64,000 nucleotides of DNA from Sinisalibacter aestuarii (GTDB lineage Bacteria > Pseudomonadota > Alphaproteobacteria > Rhodobacterales > Rhodobacteraceae): the NCBI RefSeq assembly GCF_027923545.1, contig NZ_BROH01000013.1:61219-125218 (forward strand), read 5' to 3'. The position numbers were made by a program, and so were the translations under genes. Numbering within the stretch: position 1 is the stretch's first letter; each line of letters starts with the position of its first letter. This document shows, in pieces, positions 7,208-15,360 of the stretch. A model generated the notes under the pieces. That model was not told the DNA's origin, searched no databases, and was given only the letters and a program-made list of their open reading frames with translations.

Positions 7208-8922
7208 CCGAGATGAATCCCTCCCTGCGCCAATGCGACGTTCTGGTGATCGGCACCGGGGGTGCCGGGCTCACCGCCGCGATCACCGCGAAGAAGGCCG
7301 GGCTTTCGGTGCTGATCGCCGAGAAAGATGCCGTGTTCGGCGGCACCACCGCCACCTCAGGCGGTGCGCTCTGGGTGCCCGGCACGCACCATTCAGCCGA
7401 ACTGGGCGCCAAAACCGGCGAGGCCGACAGCCGCGAACAGGCCCAGCGCTATCTTGAGATCGAGGCGGGCCAGCGGCTCGACCCGGCCAAGCTTGCCGCC
7501 TTCCTCGATGACGGGCCGCGTATGATCGACTTTCTCGAACGCGAGACCCATGTCCGCTTCACCGCCATGCCCTTTCCCGACTACCATTCCGAGCAGGAAG
7601 GGGCCGCCGCCACCCGGTCGCTGTTCAGCGTGCCGATCACGGCGGGCGAGGTCGGCCCGGTGCTGGCCGATCTCAAGCGCGAATTGCCGCAAACCTCGTT
7701 TCTCGGCATGACCATGCGGTCGGGCGCGGAGGTGCAGCTTTTCTTCAGCGCCACCCGCTCGTTCAGCGCCTTCCGCCACGTGGCGGCCCGGATGCTGCGC
7801 CATGTCTGGGACATGGTGCGTCATGGCGAGAGCCAGAGCCTGACCACCGGGCGCGCGCTCGTCGCCCGGCTCGGGCGCACGGTCCATGAGCTGGGCATTC
7901 CGATGCTGCTCTCCTCGCCCGCGCGCAGCCTGATCCGCGAGGGCGAGGCCGTTACCGGCGCGGTGCTCGACACGCCGGACGGGCCGCTGATTGTGAACGC
8001 CGGAGCGGTAATCCTCGCCGCCGGCGGCTATCCCCGCGACCCGGCCCGCCGGCTGGCGGAGCATCCCGAGCCGGTCAACCGGCTGCCGCTGATCTCGCCC
8101 GTGCCGCCGGGCAATACCGGCGACAGCGCCAATATGGCCGAGGCCATCGGCGCGCGGTTCCAGTCGAACGGGGCCAATGCCGGGGCGTGGATGCCGGTGT
8201 CGCAAATGCCCGGCGTCGAGGGCTTTACCGGCGTCTGGCCACATCTGGTCGACCGCTACAAGCCGGGCTTCCTGATCGTCCTGCCCGATGGGCGGCGCTG
8301 CGCGAACGAAAGCGCCAGCTACCACGACCTGGGCAAGCAGATGATCGCCGCGATGGCGGAACGCGGAGCGACCCACGGCTGGATCATCGGCGACGGCCCC
8401 GCCGTGCGCCGTTGGGGGATCGGCTTTCAGAAGCCCTGGCCGATGCCGCAGGGCAAACTGTTGCGCAACGGCTATCTGCTGAAGGCGGAGAGCCTCGAAG
8501 CGCTGGCGAAACGTGCCGGGATCGACCCCGAGGCGCTGGCCGAAACCGTCGCCGCGTTCAACACCCATGCAAGCAACGGCGAAGACCCCGAGTTCCACCG
8601 TGGCCGCGCGCCCTATGACCGTTACCACGGCGACCCGAGCCACAGGCCGAACCCGGCGCTGGGGCCGCTTACAACCGGGCCATATTATGCGGTAAAGATC
8701 CACGTCGGCGAGATCGGCAATTTCAAGGGCATCGCCACCGATGAAAACGCGCAGGTGCTCGATACGTCCGACAGGCCAATCCCCGGCCTCTACGCGGTGG
8801 GCAACGACATGGCCAACGCCTTTGGCGGCAGCTACCCCGGCGGCGGCGGCACGCTGGGGCCGGGCATGACCTTTGCCTATCGCGCCGCGCGCCACGCGGC
8901 GGAGATGTCAGCCAAGCGCTAG
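7204..8922 (+). CDS. FAD-dependent oxidoreductase, 3-ketosteroid-delta1-dehydrogenase-like (copy 2)
   Basis: A 572-residue paralogue of the preceding gene along its full length. It shares GTGGAGLTA, GGTTATSGG, PDYHSEQEG, the YKPGFLIV segment and the C-terminal GLYAVGNDMANAFGG. The tandem order and ATGA coupling suggest a duplication giving either a heteromer or two sequential dehydrogenations. The C-terminus overlaps the convergent flavoprotein gene by 15 bp (8908-8922). The catalytic-region tyrosines (PDYHS, YYAVK) are retained, so it is probably active. Confidence 0.88.
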   Translation: MTEMNPSLRQCDVLVIGTGGAGLTAAITAKKAGLSVLIAEKDAVFGGTTATSGGALWVPGTHHSAELGAKTGEADSREQAQRYLEIEAGQRLDPAKLAAFLDDGPRMIDFLERETHVRFTAMPFPDYHSEQEGAAATRSLFSVPITAGEVGPVLADLKRELPQTSFLGMTMRSGAEVQLFFSATRSFSAFRHVAARMLRHVWDMVRHGESQSLTTGRALVARLGRTVHELGIPMLLSSPARSLIREGEAVTGAVLDTPDGPLIVNAGAVILAAGGYPRDPARRLAEHPEPVNRLPLISPVPPGNTGDSANMAEAIGARFQSNGANAGAWMPVSQMPGVEGFTGVWPHLVDRYKPGFLIVLPDGRRCANESASYHDLGKQMIAAMAERGATHGWIIGDGPAVRRWGIGFQKPWPMPQGKLLRNGYLLKAESLEALAKRAGIDPEALAETVAAFNTHASNGEDPEFHRGRAPYDRYHGDPSHRPNPALGPLTTGPYYAVKIHVGEIGNFKGIATDENAQVLDTSDRPIPGLYAVGNDMANAFGGSYPGGGGTLGPGMTFAYRAARHAAEMSAKR

Positions 8923-10278
8923 CCGCGCCGCGTTCTGGCCGGCGACGCGCCCGAAGATCACGGCGTTGCCGACCGAAGCGCCGCCCCCGGCATAGCAGGG
9001 GCCAGCGAAGCCGCCCGTGGTTTCGCCCGCTGCGAACAGCCCCGGCATCGGCCTGTCGGCCAGATCGAGCACCCGCGCCTCGGCGTCGATGCGCAGGCCC
9101 ATCCCGGTCCAGCAAACCACCGCCGGACGGATGCGGGCACCGTAGAACGGCGGCGTTTCGACCGGGCGCAGGTGGCGGGCCTCCTTGAAAAAGGCGGTAT
9201 CGGCCCCGGCCCGGGCATCGGCGCTGTAGCGCGCGGCGGTGGTGACGAGCGCACCGGGGCGCACGCCGAGAATATCGGCGAGCGCTTCGAGCGTATCGGC
9301 CTGTTTGAGCAGGCCCGAAGCGGCAAACTCCGCCAATCGCTCCGCCGACCAGTTGGGCGCGGGCGTGGCTTTGGCCCCGGCGCGGGCCGCCTCGTCGAAA
9401 ATGGCGAAGCATTCGCCCGCCGTCTGCCCACTCAGCACCTCCGCCAGCACCGAATATTCGGTCGACTCGTCGATGAAGCGGCGCCCCTCATGGGTCACCT
9501 GCATCAGCCAGGGCGGCAGGTAGGGCTCCAGATCCTGGGTAAAACCGGGGGTCATCAGCAACAGCCCGCGGTCGCGCCCGGTGATCTCGGCGCCGGCGCG
9601 CTGCGCCATCTCTATCCCGTCGCCGCGGCATTCATCGGCGCCGATATACCAGGCCAGCGCCCCCTGTTTGGCCGCGCTCGGGTAATGCTCGGCCCACATC
9701 CGCCGGTTATTGCCAAAGCCGCCGGCGGCGATCACCACCGCGCCCGCCGTCACCTGCTCGCCGCCGACGCGCACGCCGCGCACGCCCCCTTCCCCAACGA
9801 TCAGATCTTCCACGCGGGTATGCGTCGCCAGATCGACGCTGCGCCCGGCCAGCGCCCCCTCCAGCGCATCGGCAATGTCTTCGCCATGACGCGCCGCGCG
9901 ATGGCCGCGCGCGATCTTGTCCACCCCGGAGACGTAGAGGTTTTCGAGCGGAAACTCGGCCCCGAGCCCGACCAGCCATTCGAAGGTGGGCGCCGACAGA
10001 TCGCAGTAGCGCCGCACCAGAGCCGGGTCCACTTTGTACTGGTTTACGGTCATGTAGTAATGAAACTGATCGTCGGGGTTATCCTCGATCCCGGCCTTGC
10101 GTTGCAGGCTGGTGCCCGCCGCCCAGAACACCCCGCCCGACAGCCGGGTCGATCCCCCGGCCCGCGCCCCGGCTTCGAGCAACAGCACCCGTGCGCCGGC
10201 CGCGCTGGCCTCGGCGGCGGCGGCAAGCCCAGCGCCCCCGGCGCCGATGACGATCACGTCAAAATCCGTTTCAGCCAT
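8908..10278 (-). CDS. FAD-dependent oxidoreductase (fumarate reductase/succinate dehydrogenase flavoprotein-like)
   Basis: A 456-residue FAD_binding_2 protein with GAGGAGLAAA near residue 10, GGSTRLSGG, and the C-terminal block GLFAAGETTGGFAGPCYAGG. It is shorter than and only distantly related to the tandem pair at 5456-8922. Relatives reduce or oxidise C-C bonds next to carboxyl or keto groups. The ATG at 10278 was chosen because CAGGAGAAC precedes it; the frame is open 16 codons further upstream without a ribosome site. It is the last gene of the minus operon crotonase, lpdA, aldo/keto reductase, FAD protein. Confidence 0.85.
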   Translation of the reverse strand: MAETDFDVIVIGAGGAGLAAAAEASAAGARVLLLEAGARAGGSTRLSGGVFWAAGTSLQRKAGIEDNPDDQFHYYMTVNQYKVDPALVRRYCDLSAPTFEWLVGLGAEFPLENLYVSGVDKIARGHRAARHGEDIADALEGALAGRSVDLATHTRVEDLIVGEGGVRGVRVGGEQVTAGAVVIAAGGFGNNRRMWAEHYPSAAKQGALAWYIGADECRGDGIEMAQRAGAEITGRDRGLLLMTPGFTQDLEPYLPPWLMQVTHEGRRFIDESTEYSVLAEVLSGQTAGECFAIFDEAARAGAKATPAPNWSAERLAEFAASGLLKQADTLEALADILGVRPGALVTTAARYSADARAGADTAFFKEARHLRPVETPPFYGARIRPAVVCWTGMGLRIDAEARVLDLADRPMPGLFAAGETTGGFAGPCYAGGGASVGNAVIFGRVAGQNAARLALG

Positions 10279-10318
10279 GCTGTTCTCCTGTGCGTGGGCG
10301 ACGACGATATCCCGGCTG

Positions 10319-11260
10319 TCAGCCATCGCCGCCTGTCAGCCGGTCGATCTCGGCCAGATCGTCCGCATCCAGCATCCAGCCGGTAGCGGCGACGTTGGCG
10401 GCGATCTGCTCAGGCTTGGTCGCCCCGGCCATCACCGAAGCCACGGTGGGGCGGGTCAGCAGCCAGGAAAAGGCCAGCTCGACCAGGCTGCGCCCGCGCG
10501 CCTCGCAGAACCCGGCAAGCGCCTCGGTCCGCGCCCAGTTCGCCTCGGTCAGATAGCGGTCCGCGAGCCGGCCAAGTTTGGCGAAGCGGCTGTCTTCCGG
10601 CACACCGGCATTGCGGCGATACTTGCCGGTAAGGAGGCCGGAGGCGAGCGGGAAATAGGGCAGGAAACCCACGCCATAGCGCTCCAGCGCCGGGATCAGG
10701 CTGGTTTCCTTGTCGCGCACCAGCAGGCTCAACTCGTCCTGAATCGAGATGAAGCGATGGGTGCCCAGTTCGCGCGCGATATATTCGGCCTCCACCACCT
10801 CCCACGCGGCGAGGTTGCAGGCGCCGACGTAGCGCACCTTGCCCGCGCGGATCAGATCGTCGAAGGCGCGCAGCGTTTCGTCAATCGGCGTGGCCGGGTC
10901 GGACCAGTGCAACTGGTAGAGGTCGATCCAGTCGGTCCTGAGGCGGCGCAGGCTGTCTTCGACCGAGCGGACCACGTTCGCCCGGCTGCCGCCCTTGCTG
11001 CCATCGGCCATTTCCAGCCCGACCTTGGTCGACAGCACCACCTCGCCGCGCCGGGGGCCGAGCAATTCGCCCAGCATCGTCTCGGAACCGCCGGAATTGC
11101 CGTAGACATTCGCCGTGTCGAGAAAGGTGATGCCGTGGTCGAGGGCTGCGTCGAGCACGGCGCGGCTCTCGTCGATCCCGATGGTCCAGCCGAAATTGTT
11201 GCAGCCCAGCCCGACCGCCGAGACCTTCAGACCGGACCGCCCGAGATTCCTGTAATCCAC
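10319..11260 (-). CDS. Aldo/keto reductase
   Basis: A 313-residue (alpha/beta)8 NADPH reductase. The N-terminus MDYRNLGRSGLKVSAVGLGC is typical. The catalytic Asp is in the FLDTANVYGN segment, the Lys is in VVLSTKVGLEM, and the DWIDLYQLHW strand carries the His. These enzymes interconvert aldehydes or ketones and alcohols. It starts 10 bp after lpdA in the same operon and precedes the FAD oxidoreductase by 40 bp. The substrate is unknown. Confidence 0.92.
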   Translation of the reverse strand: MDYRNLGRSGLKVSAVGLGCNNFGWTIGIDESRAVLDAALDHGITFLDTANVYGNSGGSETMLGELLGPRRGEVVLSTKVGLEMADGSKGGSRANVVRSVEDSLRRLRTDWIDLYQLHWSDPATPIDETLRAFDDLIRAGKVRYVGACNLAAWEVVEAEYIARELGTHRFISIQDELSLLVRDKETSLIPALERYGVGFLPYFPLASGLLTGKYRRNAGVPEDSRFAKLGRLADRYLTEANWARTEALAGFCEARGRSLVELAFSWLLTRPTVASVMAGATKPEQIAANVAATGWMLDADDLAEIDRLTGGDG

Positions 11261-11270
11261 GGCACTCTCC

Positions 11271-12698
11271 TCAGATGTTGATCGCCCGCCCGAACGCCGC
11301 CAGCGCCGCCTCTTTCATCACCTCGGAAATCGTCGGATGCGGGAAAACCACGTCGAACAATTCCGCCTCAGTCGTCTCCAGCGCCATCGCGGTGGCGAAG
11401 CCCTGGATCAGTTCCGTTACCTCCGCCCCGGCCAGATGCGCGCCCAGAAGCTCGCCGGTATCGGCATCGAAGATCACCTTGGCCATACCCTGATCCTCGC
11501 CCATCGCAATGGCCTTGCCGTTGCCCAGGAAGGGGAAGGTGCCGACCCGCACCGCATGCCCGCCCTCGCGCGCCGCCGCCTCGGTGAGACCGATGCTGGC
11601 AACCTGCGGATCGCAATAGGTGCAGCCGGGAATGCGGCTGCGGTCGAGCGCATGGGGCGCGCCGCCTGCGATCGTCTCGACACAGATCATCGCCTCGTGC
11701 TCGGCCTTATGGGCCAGCATCGGCGCACCGGTGATATCGCCGATGGCCCAGATACCGGCGGCACTCGTCCGCCCCGCCGCATCGACGCGCACGATCCCGC
11801 CATCGAGCGCGACGCCCGCCTCCTCCAGCCCCAGCCCCTCGGTATTGGCGACGATGCCGGCGGCGCTGATCAGCCGCTCGGCCTTGAGCGTTTCGCCCCC
11901 CGTCAGGGTGACCGACACGGCGGACTTGCCCGCCTTCACCGCCTCGACGCGCGCGCCGGTGCGAAAGGCGATCCCGCGCTTGCCCAGCGCTTTTTCCATG
12001 AAGGCCGAAATCTCGGCATCCTCGGCAGGCAGGATACGGTCGAGCACTTCCACCACGGTCACCTCGGTGCCCATCGCGGCATAGAAGCTGGCGAACTCGA
12101 CGCCGATCGCGCCGGAGCCGACCACGATCAGCGATTTGGGCAGGTGCGCGGGCTTCAGCGCCTCGAAATAGGTCCAGATCCGGTCGCCGTCCGGCTCGAT
12201 CCCCGGCAGCACGCGGGGGCGCGCGCCGGTGGCGAGCACGATATGATCGGCGCTGTAGCGCCCGGCGGGTTTGATCCCCTTCGGGCGCGGCGCCTGCGGC
12301 TCTTGGGCGGGCCGGGCCGGTTCGGCCACCTCGACAATGCCGCCGCCCGCAAGCCGCGCCTCGCCCCAGATCACGTCCACCTTGTTCTTGCGCAGCAGCA
12401 TCGCCACGCCGCCCGCCATCCGCTCGGCAACGCCGCGCGAGCGGGCCACGACCCTGGCGATATCGGGTTTGACCTTGCCGGTGAGCGTGATGCCGAAGTC
12501 TTCGAAATGTGCGGCATGGGTCATCATCTCGGCTGAGCGCAGCAGCGCCTTGGTGGGGATACAGCCCCAGTTGGAGCAGATCCCGCCCAGATGCTCGCGC
12601 TCGACCACGGCGGTTTTCAGCCCGAGCTGCGCGGCGCGGATCGCGGCGGTATAGCCACCCGGCCCGCCGCCGATGATGATGATATCGTAATCAGCCAT
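11271..12698 (-). CDS. lpdA: Dihydrolipoyl dehydrogenase (E3 of a 2-oxoacid dehydrogenase complex)
   Basis: A 475-residue flavoprotein that reoxidises dihydrolipoamide with NAD+. It has the FAD motif GGGPGGYTAA (10-19), the redox-active disulphide C41-S-N-W-G-C46 followed by IPTK, the NAD motif GSGAIGVEF, and the C-terminal HPTISE carrying the catalytic His. A Pro/Ala-rich insert before SADHIVLATGARPR is, as far as I recall, usual for Rhodobacterales enzymes. It starts 1 bp after the preceding crotonase stop. Its E1/E2 partners are probably the genes at 19376-22789, so the complex is split over two operons. Confidence 0.93.
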   Translation of the reverse strand: MADYDIIIIGGGPGGYTAAIRAAQLGLKTAVVEREHLGGICSNWGCIPTKALLRSAEMMTHAAHFEDFGITLTGKVKPDIARVVARSRGVAERMAGGVAMLLRKNKVDVIWGEARLAGGGIVEVAEPARPAQEPQAPRPKGIKPAGRYSADHIVLATGARPRVLPGIEPDGDRIWTYFEALKPAHLPKSLIVVGSGAIGVEFASFYAAMGTEVTVVEVLDRILPAEDAEISAFMEKALGKRGIAFRTGARVEAVKAGKSAVSVTLTGGETLKAERLISAAGIVANTEGLGLEEAGVALDGGIVRVDAAGRTSAAGIWAIGDITGAPMLAHKAEHEAMICVETIAGGAPHALDRSRIPGCTYCDPQVASIGLTEAAAREGGHAVRVGTFPFLGNGKAIAMGEDQGMAKVIFDADTGELLGAHLAGAEVTELIQGFATAMALETTEAELFDVVFPHPTISEVMKEAALAAFGRAINI

Positions 12699-12699
12699 G

Positions 12700-13488
12700 C
12701 TACTGCCCCCTGAACTCCGGTTTGCGGCGCGCGGCGAAGGCCGCGACACCCTCTTTGAAATCGTCCGTCCGGGCGGCGGCGACGAAACCCGCGCGCTCGG
12801 CGTCGAGCTGCTCTGCCAGCGAGGCACCGGGCGCGGCATCGACCAGCCGGCGGAACCGGCCAAAGCTGCGGGTCGGCCCCGCCGCAACCCGCGCGGCCAG
12901 CCTGCGTGCCCTGTCGTCCACCTCGTCCGCCGGGCACAGTTCGGTGACCAGCCCCGCCGAAAGCGCCTCTTCAGGCGTGAGCGGACGGCCCAGCAGCATC
13001 ATTTCCATCATCCGGCCCCGGCCCAGCCGATGGGTGAGGAACCAGCTTCCGCCGCAATCGGGCACACCGGCCACCTGATCATAGGCGAGCAACAGCTTGG
13101 CCGCCTCGTCGAGCACCACCAGATCGGCCCCGGCCATGAGCGAAAGCCCGGCCCCCGCCGCCACGCCGCGCACGGCGGCGATCACCGGCGCATCGTTCTC
13201 GCGCAGGGCAAGGATGGCCGGGTTCAGCGCCTCCAGCAGCGCGTCGATCACCTCGTGACCGCGGTCGGGATCGGCGGCCATGGCCGATACGTCGCCACCG
13301 GCGACAAAGCCCTTGCCCTCGGCGGTGATCAGGATGGCGCGCACATCCGGCCGCGCCGTCACCTCGGCCACCGCCGCCCCGAAAGCACGTGCTGTAGGGA
13401 GGTCCAGCGCGTTCAGCGCTTCGGGGCGGTTCAGACGGAGCTCGGCGACGGCTCCATCCACGGTGGTTCTGACGAGCCCGGCGGTCAT
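12700..13488 (-). CDS. Enoyl-CoA hydratase/isomerase, PaaG-like
   Basis: A 262-residue crotonase-fold protein. The first usual catalytic Glu is missing (GAGLSLMAGAD in place of GGGCEL...). The segment GVPDCGGSWF (141-150) matches the VPDSGGTW signature of PaaG, the 1,2-epoxyphenylacetyl-CoA isomerase, where an Asp acts as base. An isomerase of ring epoxides or double bonds in a CoA thioester is therefore more likely than a hydratase. It is the first structural gene of a four-gene minus operon. Its ATG overlaps the stop of a possible 13-codon leader frame. Confidence 0.85.
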   Translation of the reverse strand: MTAGLVRTTVDGAVAELRLNRPEALNALDLPTARAFGAAVAEVTARPDVRAILITAEGKGFVAGGDVSAMAADPDRGHEVIDALLEALNPAILALRENDAPVIAAVRGVAAGAGLSLMAGADLVVLDEAAKLLLAYDQVAGVPDCGGSWFLTHRLGRGRMMEMMLLGRPLTPEEALSAGLVTELCPADEVDDRARRLAARVAAGPTRSFGRFRRLVDAAPGASLAEQLDAERAGFVAAARTDDFKEGVAAFAARRKPEFRGQ

Positions 13489-13526
13489 GGCTTCGGGATC
13501 CCGGGTACGAAGGCGAGTCTCTTCAC
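13485..13526 (-). CDS. Possible 13-codon leader peptide translationally coupled to the PaaG-like gene
   Basis: GGGAGGGGGAATTGCC precedes a GTG at 13526 that opens the frame VKRLAFVPGIPKP, ending in a TGA that overlaps the ATG of the PaaG-like gene (ATGA). The PaaG-like start has no convincing ribosome site of its own, so ribosomes may reach it by reinitiation from this leader. It is too short for homology support and could be chance. Confidence 0.4.
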   Translation of the reverse strand: MKRLAFVPGIPKP

Positions 13527-13543
13527 GGCAATTCCTCCCCCTT

Positions 13544-13718
13544 CTGTATAGGTCTCAATGTTATTGTGTGTAAATTACATAGTTTTTGCATACATTTACT
13601 TTGAGCACTTATTCCCAATAAAATATCATATCATTCATGAGGTATCGACAGGTCCGCCCCGGTAATCCACAGATATTTGGGCTTGCCATCAGGCAGATTA
13701 TCGGTCTTTGTGTATACG
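13544..13718. promoter_or_regulatory. Divergent promoter region with several GTATAC-type sites
   Basis: This AT-rich gap lies between the minus operon (leader at 13526) and the SDR at 13767. It holds TGTATAG at 13545-13551, GCATAC at 13588-13593 within TTTTTGCATACATTT, and a perfect GTATAC at 13712-13717 in TTTGTGTATACGAAA, 50 bp before the SDR start. Several copies in one divergent region would suit cooperative repression by the GntR protein. Confidence 0.5.
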
Positions 13719-13766
13719 AAATTTTCCAAAGGCCGATACCGGCCGGAACCGTCTGGGAGGAAGCTT

Positions 13767-14528
13767 ATGGATCTGGGTCTGAAGGGCAAGAAGGCCATCG
13801 TCACCGGCGCCACCAAGGGCATTTGCCGCGCGCTCGTCGAAATTCTCGCACAGGAAGGCTGCGATATCGCCTTCTGTGCCCGCAGTCAGGACGATGTCGA
13901 CGCCACCGCGGAAGCGCTCAAGGGCTACGGCACCAGGATCGTCGGCGGCACCGCCAACGTGAAAGACGTCGAGGGCTACCAGAAATGGCTGACCGAAGCG
14001 GCGGAAGAGCTGGGCGGCTGCGATATCTTCGTGCCCGGCGTCTCGGCCGGCGGCGGCATGGAAGGCGAAAAGAGCTGGTACCGCGCCTTCGAGATCGACC
14101 TGATGGGCGTCGTGCGCGGCTTCGATGCGCTGTTTCCCTTCCTCAAGGCCTCGGGCAATGCCAGCGTCGTCTTCATCTCGACCACGGCGGCGGTCGAAAC
14201 CTTCATCGCCCCGATGCCCTATAACGCGATCAAGGCATCGCTCATCACCTATGCCAAGCAGCTCAGCCAGGCCCATGCCAAGCGCGGCATCCGGCTCAAC
14301 GTGGTCTCGCCCGGCCCGATCCTGATCGAAGGCGGAAGCTGGGACCAGATCCGCCAGAACGACGAAGCCTTCTTCAACTCGATCCTCGCCCAGCAGCCAG
14401 ACGGGCGCATGGGCGAGGCCGACGAGGTGGCGCGCACCATCGCCTTCCTCGCCTCGGATGCGGCGAGCTGGGTGACCGGCACCAACCTGATCGTCGACGG
14501 CGGCTTTACCAAGCGCGTCCAGTTCTGA
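13767..14528 (+). CDS. SDR family oxidoreductase
   Basis: A 253-residue short-chain dehydrogenase. The catalytic Y-N-A-I-K and the upstream ISTT serine are present, with LIVDGGFTK at the C-terminus. The glycine motif reads TGATKGIC, with Cys in place of the third Gly; the paralogue at 27793-28554 has the normal GGSRGIG. The two proteins are equal in length and share the N-terminus MDLGLKG and the C-terminus GGFTK-x-VQF. The start follows GGGAGGAAGCTT. Two ThuA/ligase genes follow 10 bp downstream. It probably dehydrogenates a ring or side-chain hydroxyl. Confidence 0.9.
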   Translation: MDLGLKGKKAIVTGATKGICRALVEILAQEGCDIAFCARSQDDVDATAEALKGYGTRIVGGTANVKDVEGYQKWLTEAAEELGGCDIFVPGVSAGGGMEGEKSWYRAFEIDLMGVVRGFDALFPFLKASGNASVVFISTTAAVETFIAPMPYNAIKASLITYAKQLSQAHAKRGIRLNVVSPGPILIEGGSWDQIRQNDEAFFNSILAQQPDGRMGEADEVARTIAFLASDAASWVTGTNLIVDGGFTKRVQF

Positions 14529-14538
14529 GGCAGGGCGG

Positions 14539-15360
14539 ATGGTCATCCGCTACGACGCGCGGCTGAATCTGCTGGTTTCGACCAAGGGGCACCCGTTCGA
14601 CACGGCGGCGTTCTTCGCCATGTTCGACGCGATGAAGGGGATGACCTGGACCCATGTCGAGCAGCCCGCGACCACGGCGCTGATGTCGCCCGAGGGCTGC
14701 GCCGATTTCGGGGCGCTGTTGTTCTACGATGTGCCGGGGCTGCAGTTCCGCACCCCCAACCCGCCGGATCTGATCGAACCGCCGGAAGCCTTCAAGCAAG
14801 ACTTCCGGGCCTTGCTCGACGCGGGCAAGCCGATGATCTTCCTGCATCACGCCATCGCCGGCTGGCCGCTCTGGGACGAATATGCCGAGGCGATCGGCGC
14901 GCGGTTTTTCTACCAGCCCGGCAGCTATAAGGGCCGCGCCTATCCCGACAGCGGCTATGTCTTTCCCGCGACCTACAAGGCGCGTCCGCTCGCCGATCAC
15001 CCGGTGCTGGACGGGCTCGAAGACGGGTTCGAACTGACCGACGAACTTTACCTGTTCGACACGCTTGAGGATGACATCCTGCCGCTGCTCGCGGCGGATT
15101 ACAGCTTCGATCGCGAACATTTCTACTCCGCCGCCAATGCCCTCAACGCCCGGATGTGGACCCGCGACGACTGGGATCACCCCCCCGGCACCAACCTGAT
15201 CGCCTGGGCGAAGCGCTCAGGCAAGGCGCCCGTTGTGACGATCCAGTGCGGCAACGATGGCGCGACCTTTGGCAATCCGGATTTCCGCCGCCTGCTGCGC
15301 AACGCCATCGACTGGGTGACGAGCGACGAGGCGGCACAATGGGCGAGGAACGCCGCATGA
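14539..15360 (+). CDS. ThuA-like domain protein
   Basis: A 273-residue protein of the ThuA/glutamine-amidotransferase-like fold. Typical pieces are LLFYDVPGL, PMIFLHHAIAGWP (the conserved His pair after a short strand) and the HPVLDGLEDGFELTDELY block. ThuA proteins are known from trehalose and 3-keto-sugar metabolism, and their reactions are poorly defined. It sits between an SDR and an acyl-CoA synthetase, overlapping the latter's start, so it probably serves a CoA-linked catabolic pathway rather than sugar use. A second ThuA-like protein is at 25301-26050. Confidence 0.85.
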   Translation: MVIRYDARLNLLVSTKGHPFDTAAFFAMFDAMKGMTWTHVEQPATTALMSPEGCADFGALLFYDVPGLQFRTPNPPDLIEPPEAFKQDFRALLDAGKPMIFLHHAIAGWPLWDEYAEAIGARFFYQPGSYKGRAYPDSGYVFPATYKARPLADHPVLDGLEDGFELTDELYLFDTLEDDILPLLAADYSFDREHFYSAANALNARMWTRDDWDHPPGTNLIAWAKRSGKAPVVTIQCGNDGATFGNPDFRRLLRNAIDWVTSDEAAQWARNAA

